The notes: generated by a model not told the origin, from the sequence alone. A stretch of 64,000 nt of DNA from Kitagawia praeruptora (GCA_037693485.1 CM075353.1:104304501-104368500), one strand, 5' to 3'. Shown: positions 33,565 through 44,250, counted from the first letter of the stretch. Numbers and translations: made by a program.

Positions 33565-33720
33565 GCTGCAGTAGCACTCACTAGTATTTCAATAACCTTT
33601 GCATTTGGAAGATCATCGCTGAAACTATCAAAAAAAAAAATTAAATGAAAAGTAAACCCTTGCGTTAGTGGAGGATCAACGCTGAAACGGCAAATCCGGG
33701 TTCGAATCCCGGCTGCGGCA
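33565..33720 (+). ncRNA. tRNA-like Pol III RNA, unit 2 (156 nt)
   Basis: Second copy of the tRNA-like unit. The 5' strand is GCTGCAG instead of GCCGCAG, so its third position pairs G-U with the unchanged 3' CTGCGGC: the stem is kept. The T-arm, the doubled GATCA(A/T)CGCTGAAAC segment and a T8 terminator (33722-33729) are conserved, while the insert between the doubled segments is shorter by 25 nt. Promoter and transcript lie in a longer duplicated block. Confidence 0.5.
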
Positions 33721-33892
33721 ATTTTTTTTGTAATCTGCCGATTTTAAAAACCCAATTATTACATCTGAATTCTTATTTAACAATTAATTGCCTAGATATT
33801 TGTGACTTATTACACTTGATAGATCGTACTATTTAGGTTTATCAAAGATTTTGTTTCTTTCCTACTTGTTACGTCTTGCCATGCTTGTAAAA

Positions 33893-34094
33893 TGTTAGAA
33901 TCTGAGAAAGAGAGAAGGAAGCAAGCTTATAGCTTGTGTATTGATATAAAAAATACAAGAGGAATGCTAGGCTATATATAGAGATATTGAAGCCTTAATC
34001 TTCAATACTAACTCTTGCCTAACCATGACTTTGTTCATGCCTAACTAAACCAACCCCTGACTTATGTGCTAGTCTTGACTTCTAGTATTTGACA
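33893..34094 (-). repeat. 3' LTR of gag-only Copia element
   Basis: 202 bp, TG...CA ends, almost identical to 36215-36416. Confidence 0.95.
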
Positions 34095-34517
34095 CGCCCC
34101 CTCACTCGAAATCCCATCTTGGGATGACCTATCATGGGATTGAAGAGTGGAACACTTAGTAGCATATCTGCATAACTCAAGCTTCCAACAAATCCCATCT
34201 GTAGGAATGGAGCCTTTTGGGAATACCGGGAATCGATTTCGCGACCACGCAGTATTTTTCAAGCTATATCAAAAACTCAGTCAGGACTGGCGTAAGACTG
34301 GAGGTCGTCAGTCCTGCAATCACTTTAAGGAAAATAAACAAATTAGTACTTGGTGGATGTCCACCTTATTTTGATGGATGGATGGATGGCCACCCAATCA
34401 CTTTACCACTGCCAGGCATTTTGTTGGACGCCTGATTCTTTATGAGCAGAATTGGCGGAAGAAGGTCCTGGTGGTTTAGTCTCCATTTGAGATAATAACT
34501 GCCGGAGAGCAGTGAGT

Positions 34518-35504
34518 TCAGTTGAACTTATTGCTTCCGTTGCTGAAGTAGTAGTCACCATGGTCTCCAGACGTAGTGTGATGAGCATTATATTGGGTGC
34601 CTCTTCCTGAGCTTCTACCGGATGAGCTACCTCGGCCTCGTCCTCCTCGTCCTTGAGTTCTGAGATGAGGATGCAAAGTGAAACATGTATCACGAGTGTG
34701 GCCTAACTTATAACAGTAGTCACACCGAATAACATCTTTTTCACTCGCAATTATCTGTTCTGGGTTGCCTTGATGATGAGCACTTTTCGTAAAAAGCGCT
34801 GATCGATCGGGCACAGTATCAACCGGAGTCATGCTTTCTTTACGACTCTCTTCTAGCTGTACTCGTCCATGTGCTTCCTCAACTGTAGGAAAGGGAATCT
34901 GACCAATGAGTTGATTTTTGATTGAATCATACTCTATTGTCAGTCCAGCAAGAAATTTCATCACTCTTTCTTCTTGTACCAATCTTTGGTACTTCTCTTG
35001 GTCTTCAGCCTGTTTACACTCGAACACAGTGTAGTGGTCTGACTTCTGCCATAGTGATGTGAGTTCCGAATAATATTCGGTCAATGTTCTGCCTCTTTGA
35101 GTTGAAGCCCATATTTTTTGCTTCACCTCGAAATGTTTAGCCATATTCCCCGAATATGAGTAGGTTCGGGTAATAGAATTCCAAACCGCTTCTGCGGTAT
35201 CAAGAAATAGATAGCTTTTACGAATTTGTAACTCCATAGAGTTAAACAACCATGACTTGACCAAGGCGTTTTCGCTATCCCAATCATCAAAACATTCATC
35301 ACCCTCCAAGGGTTTCTTAGCCTTCCCATTAATATACTTCATCAACCGATGGGATTTAAGTACAAGTGTGCAAGATTCCGACCATTCCAAGAAATTCTTC
35401 CCATCAAATTTGGGGTTAACATATGGTGTACCATGAAATCCATATTTAACAGTCCCTTGATTAGTATTTTTCTTTGCAGCCGAATCATTCACAACCTCCG
35501 CCAT
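34518..35504 (-). CDS. Copia gag polyprotein (capsid and CCHC nucleocapsid), intact
   Basis: A 328-residue gag forms the shell of the retrotransposon particle in the cytoplasm. The start ATG at 35502-35504 is the first in frame after the leader. The N-terminal part shows the plant Copia gag pattern (FDGKNFLEWSESCTLVL, then AVWNSITRTYS and LTSLWQ). The knuckle CDYCYKLGHTRDTC (CX2CX4HX4C) is near residues 265-278, followed by an RG-rich tail (RGGRGRGSSSG). The frame is uninterrupted in a young element, consistent with selection on gag alone. Between primer-binding site and gag there is a CGCG-rich leader (35941-36004). Confidence 0.9.
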   Translation of the reverse strand: MAEVVNDSAAKKNTNQGTVKYGFHGTPYVNPKFDGKNFLEWSESCTLVLKSHRLMKYINGKAKKPLEGDECFDDWDSENALVKSWLFNSMELQIRKSYLFLDTAEAVWNSITRTYSYSGNMAKHFEVKQKIWASTQRGRTLTEYYSELTSLWQKSDHYTVFECKQAEDQEKYQRLVQEERVMKFLAGLTIEYDSIKNQLIGQIPFPTVEEAHGRVQLEESRKESMTPVDTVPDRSALFTKSAHHQGNPEQIIASEKDVIRCDYCYKLGHTRDTCFTLHPHLRTQGRGGRGRGSSSGRSSGRGTQYNAHHTTSGDHGDYYFSNGSNKFN

Positions 35505-36214
35505 TATTTATATATTCGAACCAACAAGACTGCTCTATATATTAGGAAAAAAGGACCAACAAATACCTTAGTATTTATCAAGCCCACTAATAACAACCCA
35601 AATGTAGATTTCAGGCCCAGCTATTATAAGGCCCTTTAATGATTTAACAAAAAGACCAGAGTTGTAAAGTAAAGGGAGGTAACACGTTTTTGTAATCTAA
35701 CCACAACTGGCTATGACTCATTGCCTAAAAGCAACAACAAACTCCTTTTCTGGCCGACTCGATCCAGCAGGTTATCCAAAGAAACAGACAGACTCCTCTA
35801 TATATATACACGTATATATATATATATAGTCTATATGAACTGTGCTAGATAGATAAGATATTACCACACATAGATTCGGAATGGGAAGGAGAACAAGGTT
35901 GCCTTAAGAAATTTTTCCAGAAAATGTGTGGAGAAGCCTCACGCGCCGGCGCGTGACGCGCGTGAAACGGCGTTGCCGCGCGTGGGGTGGCGCGTGGCGG
36001 CGCGTAGCTGGCTGTTTCTGAGATCTGAAAATTTCTGGGAGCTCCTGTGTGTGTGTACTATACTGTGGTATGTTTACATTTCTGTTTGGGTGTGTTTTGA
36101 TTTTCGAGTTTTTGAAGCAGATGGTATTTTTGGTTCTGGGCTTATGGTCTACTGTTGTGTTTCTAGCTTTGCTGCTGTGTTTCTTCCCCTAGGATTGTAC
36201 ATGCTCTGATACCA

Positions 36215-36416
36215 TGTTAGAATCTGAGAAAGAGAGAAGGAAGCAAGCTTATAGCTTGTGTATTGATATAAAAAATACAAGAGGAATGCTAGGCTATATA
36301 TAGAGATATTGAAGCCTTAATCTTCAATACTAACTCTTGCCTAACCATGATTTTGTTCATGCCTAACTAAACCAACCCCTGACTTATGTGCTAGTCTTGA
36401 CTTCTAGTATTTGACA
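36215..36416 (-). repeat. 5' LTR of gag-only Copia element
   Basis: 202 bp. Directly followed on the minus strand by the initiator-Met tRNA primer-binding site. Confidence 0.95.
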
Positions 36417-37104
36417 TAAAATTAGTGACACATTTGTTTGTTAAATTTAGTCGATTACTTTTACCCTTAAATTTTATCACAGAACTTCTTGTGCACATGT
36501 CGTGATACTTACATTGTTTATGTCCTTCCAAAGGCGCAAGTTCTTTTATCTTTCAAGGCATTTTTCTTGGAACTGAAGTGTTGTTTTTTGAACATATATT
36601 TCGAAGACGTAAATGATTGGAATTCAGTACCCATTACAGTAATTCTTTAATGAATATTGTTCGGGTTCAATATACGGCATGGACGAAGAAAATTAAATTA
36701 GATATGTGTATTTCATGTTTATAATTCTGCACCTGCTGATTTTTTTTTGTTTTTATTTTTCTCTTTATTCTGTGTAAACTGTATATATAATTGTGTACAC
36801 TGTAGAAGGTGTATATAATTGTGTACACTGTAGAAGGTGTTCAGTTGACAAATTTAATTAGAGATCTAAAATTGAATAATGCAGCTTGAAGCAACTAAGA
36901 TAGTATATTGTGATAACATCATATTTTTCACTGTTAACTTATAGCTCCATTGATATGGCCTTGTATAAACTTATGCATCTTCAATGTGTTTACAAGAGCA
37001 TTCGATTTAACGATACTTGTCATCTTGTTTTAAGTTTAAGTATTGTGGATCTTTTCTTTTTGTGTTCAGTTTTCTTGGTTTGGTGGAGGGGAGGGAGGGA
37101 AGGA

Positions 37105-37140
<36 letters not shown>

Positions 37141-38034
37141 GAGATTCCTGATAGGCTTGCACCCTTGACAGATGATGTATCAAAGATTTTGTTTCTTTAC
37201 TACTTGTTACCTCTTCCCATGCTTGTTAAAGTAGTACTTTTAAACAAGCATTTTTTATTTTAAGATTTTGTTTCCGGTAGTATTTTTTTTTTTTGCTTGA
37301 CAGAGTTTAAGAGTAACATTTGTTTTTGTAGTCGCCTCCGTTACTTCTCCCCTTAAACTCTGTCACAAAAAAAAAACTTGTGCACACGTCGTGATAGTTA
37401 ATTATGTCCTCCACCGGATACAAAGTCATGATTGACGTCTTATAGAGAATAGAAGGATATTTCCCATACCTGTTATATGGTTGATTGGTTGCAGCCTAGA
37501 GGTACATGACCTTTGCAAAGGCTGTAAGGAAGCAGGAGTGAGAAATAGCTCTTGGAGATGGAATTATCCATTTTAAGCTTTTCTTATGCCTGTTTGATGT
37601 TTGGTTCTCGACAATACGAAGGTGTCGATCAAAACCATATTCCCTGTGCACAAAAATGTTAAAAGCAGAGAAAAATGTCTTGTGAATGTTCAAGGCTGGA
37701 GGCACATAGCTGGCCAACTATCCTATTTCTAGACTCTAGAGTATATGTGCAGTCTTTCCTACTCTTTATTATAAATAAAGTAAGAATTCTCTTTCTAAGA
37801 GTAGAGTGATCAGTGAAAGATCCATTAATGTATAAAAACAAGAAGAAAAGATAGCCACAACTAAAAATATGGCTCAGGCCTTTAGCTCTTCAGACGTACT
37901 TATATAGTACCTGAACAATCAGAATACATGAAATGTATGAGTTTTGTTACTTTCAGAACATAGTGAAAAACGAAGGTATATTGCATTTTATTTAGATTAA
38001 TAATATAAATATGGTATGCAGACAAACGAGTTTA
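36417..38034. other. Spacer with repeats, no gene
   Basis: It contains the resumed duplicated block (36417-36580), a 2 x 29-bp tandem (about 36780-36840, GTGTATATAATTGTGTACAC unit), a 33-bp G-run (37107-37139) and a third partial copy of the duplicated block. No convincing coding sequence on either strand; ORFs at 36910 and 37496 lack known motifs. Confidence 0.55.
37107..37139 (+). repeat. 33-bp poly-G tract
   Basis: Uninterrupted run of 33 G preceded by a GGGA-rich stretch. Exact length may be affected by sequencing or assembly. Confidence 0.9.
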
Positions 38035-38431
38035 GAGCATCTCCAAGGCTAGTGAGTCCTTACCTATATTGCCTCCACCTGGACTGATTTAGGGATTTGG
38101 CTTCAAAATTGTTCCTCCAACCATCCTCCCCCTTACCAATAATTTTTAGGGGAGAGAAACTATATCCCTATATGTGGGGAAGCAATTTTGCTCCCCTATA
38201 TTTGCCACCTCAGCTTCTGGTACCTTCATCCTCCATTCTTACTAATTAAATATAATATATTATCCCAACCATCCTCCATACTTCATTATACTTATTAATT
38301 AAATATTATTTTTAAAATATAAGTAACTGAAATAGGGAACACTATTGGAGTAAAAGAATTTTTTCATTCCCTATATTTTAAATAATCATTATTTTTGGGA
38401 TCCAATATAAGTAACTTCATTGGAGTTGCTC
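38035..38431. mobile_element. MITE, GAGCAWCTCC family (copy 2), PIF/Harbinger-like
   Basis: Terminal repeats GAGCATCTCCAA and TTGGAGTTGCTC are flanked by perfect TTA duplications (38032-38034, 38432-38434). 397 bp, non-coding, homologous to 29559-29949. TTA is the typical PIF/Harbinger target. Confidence 0.85.
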
Positions 38432-39076
38432 TTAGCGTTAAACAACTATCTGTTATTTCAAATTGTTTAGATCTCGGTTTGAAATCAATTCATTTATAGA
38501 CGAATTTAGATCAAACAATATAATTATATCTGAATATTTGATTCATCAACAAAAAAAATGCAATTACATTGGTGTATGAGTAACATTAGGGATGACAACG
38601 GGTCGGATCGGGTTTGGTCAAATCCAAATCCAAATCCAAAGTTTTCGGATCGGATCGGGTCTGGATCCGGGTTTGAAAATCAAGATCCAAATCCAAATCT
38701 TCGGGTTTTATCGGGTTTCGGATCGGATTCGGGTCTAAATCGGGTTTTTAATTCAAAATTCAAAAATTAAAATAATCACATTAAGCAAAACATAAAAGAA
38801 AAAATATATTTAAAATTTTAAATATAAAAATATTATAGTTGCATAAAAAATATAGAATATTATAAATAAAACTTACTATTTTGGGTAATGTAAAGAAATG
38901 GTGGGTGAAATAGTGTAAAATATTGTTAAAATAAGTGAATTAGTGGGTGTAATAGTATTAAAACTTACTATTTTGGGTAATGTAAAGAAATGGTGGGACG
39001 ACCCAAAAAGGAAATTGTAAAGAAATGGATGGGACAGAGGGAGTACTTCTGTAAACAAAATGTATAATAAATATTA

Positions 39077-39348
39077 CTCCCTCCGTCCCCATGAGTTCTT
39101 AACATTTGCTTTTTGCACGGAAACCAAGATAATGAGTGTAATATTATTAAAATAAATGAAGTAGTGGGTGTAATAGTGATTTTATTGTTAAAATAAGTTA
39201 AGTAGTGGGTGTAATAGTGTAAAGTATTGTTAAAATAAGTGAACTAGTGGGTGTAATAGTGTTAAAATTTACTATTTTAGGAAATGTTAAAAATCTATTG
39301 GGACATCCCAAAATAGAAAGTGTTAAGAATCAAAAGGGACGGAGGAAG
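39077..39348. mobile_element. Stowaway-like MITE (Tc1/Mariner)
   Basis: Ends CTCCCTCCGTCCC and GGGACGGAGGAAG with TA on both sides (39075-39076, 39349-39350), 272 bp. The interior repeats GTAGTGGGTGTAATAGTG three times. A related truncated end (GGGACAGAGGGAGTA) lies at about 39031-39045, with homologous sequence leftwards to 38870. Confidence 0.85.
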
Positions 39349-39467
39349 TATAATTTTAAAAAAAAATTAGAACTAATAATTTTAGTTACCAAGTAAAACC
39401 ATTTTAAATATGTGTAAACAGTAAAAGTCAAGTATCTTATATTGAATGACGGAAGGAGGGATGTTAA

Positions 39468-40890
39468 GGGCAACTCCAACCGTGGATTAAAAATCCAAAT
39501 TTGGGACAGTTTTGTCCCAAATTAATCCAACTGTGGACTAAAACGTGATTCAAATTTGGATCAGTGAATAGTACTACTTAGGGCTGCACATGGGTTCTAA
39601 AAACCGACCAAACCGACCTAAACCGACCATATTTTTAACCGATCAAACCGAACCGTCCAAAACCATGGGTTAAACGGGTTAATTTTTTAAAAACCCGAAC
39701 TAATTGGGTTGGGTGGGGGTTTAACAAATTTTAACCCTTACCCAACCCAACCCAACCCGTTCACATAAAATGCAGAATTTTTTACATATTTTATACATAT
39801 TATGTATATTTGTGGCATATTTTCTACAAATTCTATAAATTTTCTGCACTATTTAAACTTTTAGCAACACTTTCTGGCTTTTGCAACACTTTCAGCAACA
39901 TTCTGCAACACTTTTAGCAACATTCTGCAACACTTTCTACGAAGTGTTGAATTTTTTACAATTTGCGAAATTTTCTACAAAATTCTTCCAATTAATAAAT
40001 TTAACCCAACCCAACCCGAACCAAACCGAACTAATTGGGTTGGGTCGGGGTCGGGTTACAGAATTTTTTTCAGTTAATGGGTTGATTTCTTATAAAACCG
40101 AACTAATTGGGTTGGGTCAGAATTTGACAAAAACTCGACCCAACCCTACCCATGTGCAGCCCTAGTACTACTGATCCAAATTTGGATCACTACTATTCAT
40201 TATTGATCCAAATTTTTATATCATTATAATATTGTTATCTTTTCTATTTTGTTGATTTTGTTAATGTTATTAAAAGTAAATTAAATAATTTTGGAATATA
40301 ATTAAATTCACGATAAATTTTAAAATAAAATTTTAAAATATATAAAAATTCAAAATACATTAAATTTAAAAATACATTAAATTTAAAAATACAAGAAAAT
40401 TAAAAACAAAAAACAAAATAATACAACACAGAATCTCACGATGATACATCTTCAAATAAAGCTAAATAAAAACTAAATTCTCGATTTAGTCGTCGGACAA
40501 ATCATTTCTTCTTTCTCCGAGATAATCAAAGTACAAAATCCGAGATAAATATGCGCATCTAGCACTTCGAAATACACTAATTGAGCATTTGTGGGAAGAA
40601 TATATTAGTTCTGATAATTAGTATTTTTATGTAATATTTTAATGCTTTTAATTTATTTCATGTAAAGTTTTATTTATTTTGAATATATTTTGTAACATTT
40701 ATTTTTATTCGAATATATTTTAGTTATAATCTAGTTATTGTTGATGTTATTAATTAATCTTTTTTTAAAATACTTAAAATCAAAATATATGAATAAATTA
40801 ATGATGATTGGAATAGAATTTGGATCCGATCCAAATTTCGATCATCAATCCAAATTTGGATCTCATGATTGGATCTCATTGGAGTTGGCC
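39468..40890. mobile_element. PIF/Harbinger-like MITE hosting a nested hAT MITE
   Basis: Ends GGGCAACTCCAAC and TTGGAGTTGGCC are bordered by TAA on both sides (39465-39467, 40891-40893). Internal TIR-proximal repeats of GATCCAAATTTGG occur near both ends. No coding sequence. Without the nested element and its duplicated target it is about 830 bp. Confidence 0.75.
39579..40164. mobile_element. hAT MITE nested in the Harbinger-like MITE
   Basis: Ends TAGGGCTGCACATGGG and CCCATGTGCAGCCCTA are perfect inverted repeats of 16 bp. A perfect 8-bp duplication GTACTACT flanks it (39571-39578, 40165-40172). 586 bp with subterminal AACCCAACCCAACCC repeats and no transposase. Confidence 0.93.
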
Positions 40891-41387
40891 TAAGTTCCTA
40901 TGCCATGACATACAAAATTCGTTCATTTTTTTTTGAGCAACTTTGGATTTTGTAAGCTTAGTTATTTTTTAAAAAAGTTTTGTTTCAAAAAATTATTTTT
41001 GAAACAGAATATTCAATTCATTATTGTTTTATATTCTTCAGAGCAAGCATTCGAGTGTGGCGAAAAATGCATCAGCTGCTGCTTAACACTAGATCTCGGC
41101 GAGAAGCTACTCTATTTGGCCGAGAGAGATTATAGATACAAAAATCTGTCTATATAATCTCTACTTTCCGGCTTCCTCTTTCTCTCCGCCGATGCATGTA
41201 CATCTTCTCCCAAGTTAAAGTACGTAATTTTTACATATCGATTTTTTTTTAAAAAAATCTCTCCGTTTCCTGGACTCAAATCTGTAACAATTTGTGTTTG
41301 TATATTAGTGTAATGATAGTGGATTGAATGTGATATAAGCTATGGTTAATTTGTTATTGTGTTAATAAAATAAAGCTTAATCCCACT

Positions 41388-41430
41388 GTCCCGCATCGAG
41401 ATAATTGGTAGATTAAAACGTGTTTAAATA
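41388..41430 (+). promoter_or_regulatory. Pol III type-3-like promoter of ncRNA copy B
   Basis: GTCCCGCATCG (41388-41398), 24-bp gap, then TTTAAATA (from 41423), a one-base change from the TTTATATA of copy A. Predicted start G at 41455. The TATA change may weaken this copy. Confidence 0.55.
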
Positions 41431-41454
41431 GAATAATGCTAATTATATGCAATT

Positions 41455-41694
41455 GAGGGAGTGTGGGGTAAGGGGCAGCGGAACACATGATGGCCCGGGC
41501 GACCCTAACCTTGCTCCGGTTACATGGAGTCTAATTATATAAAACAGGTGAATTCGCCCGGTGCATCCGTTCATGTACCCCTCTGCTGCTATTGTGGACC
41601 TTATGAGATCCCTTTCGACTGGTTGAAGGGTTGGCTCTTGTGCCGTAAATCCTGCCTGCCAGGTTCGGCACTCCCTCCACCCCCCACAATTTTT
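41455..41694 (+). ncRNA. Putative Pol III ncRNA, about 240 nt (copy B)
   Basis: Homologue of 30386-30624, with substitutions and small indels that nearly cancel in length. The terminal GGGAGTG-CACTCCC pairing and the 3' GTGCCG-CGGCAC hairpin are unchanged. The GCAGCGGA helix changes on one side to CTCTGCTGC, giving a G-U pair rather than a break, except at its last position. It ends in TTTTT at 41690-41694. Homology covers only about 41376-41821, from just before the promoter to about 125 bp past the terminator, so the unit was copied with its promoter. Confidence 0.5.
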
Positions 41695-41821
41695 GTTTTT
41701 TGGTTTGATTTTTGTTATGATTTGTTTCACAATGTTTCCAAACATTCCAGTTTCGAAAATAAAAATTAATAACCTTAGTTAATATGCTAAAGTTTGTTTC
41801 ATGATCATACCGTGTTTGCAA

Positions 41822-42728
41822 TTTTAAAATTGTTTAAATCATATTTGAGGTCAACAATATTCCCGGAAAGATTAAATAGATTAGCACTTTTATTCATAGA
41901 AAGTAGTTTGCTAGAAAATGTTGATTACAGAAATATTATTAGCGAGTTTGCTTCAAAAAATGCTAGAAAAATCATTTTAATTAATTTGTATTATATATGT
42001 ACTTGTTACATTTTTTTTTTTTTACAATTTTCAATTATACTTTAAAATTATTTTATGAACTTGTTGTGTTTTTACAAATTTTAATTAATATTTAATATTT
42101 TATGTAGTTATTATAAAAAAAAATTATTAGTGCTATATATATTGGGTATTTTGTTTTTTTGCACATAAAATCCAAAATCTCATGAAGGCTCCGAAAATGA
42201 TAAACATGGGCAACGGGAATAATAGTACTCCGTAGTAAAAGTACCTCTCATCATTTTGTTTTCTTATTTTGCAAGTACCATGCGGTCAAACGGAAATTTA
42301 GTGCAACGGCATCGCGAAACTGCATTATTGCCCATAAATCTCCGAAAGGAAATGGGACAGCTGAAACAGTATGGGAGTAGATTAAAAGAAACTGCACGGC
42401 ATTATTACATGAACAGGAGTGACTTTGTAGCTCATCTCAGCCTGTTTGAAGTTTCTTTTAAGTTTTTTAAAAATTTGAAAAATAGACATATTTCCTATAT
42501 CTTATATAAATTATAACCTTTATTAATAAGCGAAATACCTTTTTAACGGTACCACTTTTGGTTTCACCCAAATTTTGGTTTCATCCCTATAATCCTATTT
42601 CTACTATAATTCTAGGTTGTTTTTTAATAAAATAGAAATCCTATTGTAATTATAATTCTTTTATTACAACTTTAAATAAAAAAATAGTTTCATCCCTAGA
42701 ATCATATTCCCTTACAATTCTATGTTAT
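41822..42728. other. AT-rich spacer, possible Helitron 5' region
   Basis: No gene found. From about 42540 repeats of TTTCATCCCTA-AATCCTATT and AATTATAATTC motifs occur that also follow the SIRE element (56748-57000), so this is the left half of the sequence into which that element inserted. It may belong to the Helitron-like element ending at 57260. Confidence 0.4.
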
Positions 42729-44236
42729 TGAAAGGCATATGACTCAGCCTATTTGTAGTTCGAGGATCCAACTCAACTTAAAGTAGATTGTAATAAGTAA
42801 ATAACATTAACTGTCACAGGAATCTCAGAAGATGCTATCTATCAGAAGGAACAAATCTACAAGTCAATCTATAGTTTTGATATTTTACACTGGAAGAAGT
42901 TCAGTCTACTGATCAAGCCTCAGTGTGGTATTCAAAGTCATGGATTTAATTCTAAAGGACAGAGATTTCTACAAGTGACAAGAGACAGTATCAATACAGA
43001 ATATTTAAAGAAAGTTGAGAGAAGAAATAGACCACAGCTTAAAGTCAAAATGAAGAACAGAAGTTGAAGTTAGTCGTTCATGAACCAGACCGTGCATCGA
43101 GCGTCAACAAATATTCAGTGGAGGTTCTTTATTTATTTCAGTGGTTTAAAAGTGAAGGTTAGACTATCAAATGAATTATGTTAATTCTATATTAATTAAT
43201 TTAAAGTATTTAGTTAACTTAATTAATAAATTAATTCTTCAAGAATTAATTTATTTATTAAGTTAATTATTGAATTAATTAATTTAGAATTAATATAGAT
43301 TGCTAAAAGACTATCAGAAGTGTTTTTAGACTATGGTTTTATTATTAAAAGACTATCTAAGATAGTCTAGGAGATAGTCTGCTCAGCATACTCTGTCCAG
43401 TTTGATAGTCTGCTAAGGGATTGTCCACCAGGAAGTCTGCATGGTAGTCTGCCAGAAAAATCATGTATTAAAGACTATCAGGATAGTCATTCTGATAGTC
43501 TGGAGAAAGAATTGGGTAGTCTGCCAAGCCAGATAGTCACACCGGTAGTCTGCAAGAGAAAGGATAGTCACACCGGTAGTCTGCAAGAGAAAGGATAGTC
43601 ACACCGGTAGACTGCAAGAGAAAGGATAGTCACACCGATAGTCTGCAACAGGTCAGATAGTCACACCGGTAGTCTATGTGTTCCCTGGATAGTCTGCAAG
43701 CCTTTAGACAGTCTGTGGATAGTCTGTTTAAGTGTTAAAATAGACAGAAGATATTTTCAACATAACAACTACAAAAGAGACAGAAGCCAGAATACACAGA
43801 CAGACACGAGACATGTTTTAAAGACAGAAGACAAATATTACATCTCTCTCTCATCTTTAAAGCCACTGACTATCTCAATTAATTCACAGAAAATCAAGTT
43901 CAACTCATTTGTAATATTTGATCCGATAGAACTTAATTATTTGTGACTCTTGTATTACTAGCGAATTAAGTTTCCTAGTTCGTATCTCGATTTTTATTAA
44001 CTAAATTAGAAAAGTTCATGTCGAATTTTCTAATTAGTTTTTATTAACGTGATAATACTCTGTACTGATTTTGTAACAACCATCAAGTTTAATATATCGT
44101 TATATTTAACTTGAATTTTGTTTCAATTAATTCCGCTCAAATTTGTCTAAACTAAATTTTATTTAACGGACAAATTTCGACAAAAAGATATAGATTGTAT
44201 TCAACCCCCCCTTCTACAATCTTAACGGACCTAACA
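42729..44236 (+). repeat. 5' LTR of SIRE-like element
   Basis: 1508 bp. Contains an AT-rich hairpin-forming palindrome (about 43187-43298, centre near 43240) and a tandem array of about five 31-bp units (GATAGTCACACCGGTAGTCTG, 43532-43680). GATAGTC and its complement GACTATC recur through the LTR. Confidence 0.95.
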
Positions 44237-44238
44237 AT

Positions 44239-44250
44239 TGGTATCAGAGC
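44239..44250 (+). other. Primer-binding site (initiator-Met tRNA)
   Basis: TGGTATCAGAGC, complementary to the 3' end of initiator methionine tRNA, 2 bp after the 5' LTR. Confidence 0.95.

Larger units (their letters stand above)
33893..36416 (-). mobile_element. Small gag-only Copia retrotransposon (TR-GAG type)
   Basis: Two 202-bp LTRs (33893-34094 and 36215-36416), starting TGTTAGAATC and ending ATTTGACA, differ at one base by eye. TAAAA flanks both sides (33888-33892 and 36417-36421). The element is on the minus strand: the initiator-Met primer-binding site TGGTATCAGAGC abuts the right LTR (36203-36214), and a purine tract (GAGTGAGGGGGCG) abuts the left LTR. The 2.1-kb interior encodes only gag. 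No protease, integrase or RT is present, so it must be mobilised by a relative. Confidence 0.93.
32685..37410 (+). repeat. Segmental duplications around the tRNA-like units
   Basis: The block at about 32685-33345 recurs from 33446, is interrupted at 33893 by a retroelement, and resumes at 36417 to about 36580. A third partial copy of its downstream part runs from about 37176 to 37410. Shared landmarks include AGTACCAACTGTTTCTTATT, TTTTGTTTCTTTCCTACTTG and the GTGCACACGT-GTGATA segment. Confidence 0.8.

Noticed and set aside
38587..38760. Another hAT element starting TAGGGATGACAACGGG
   Set aside because: The left end looks like a hAT terminus with GGATCGGGT repeats, but no matching right end or 8-bp duplication was found, so it is at most a truncated copy.
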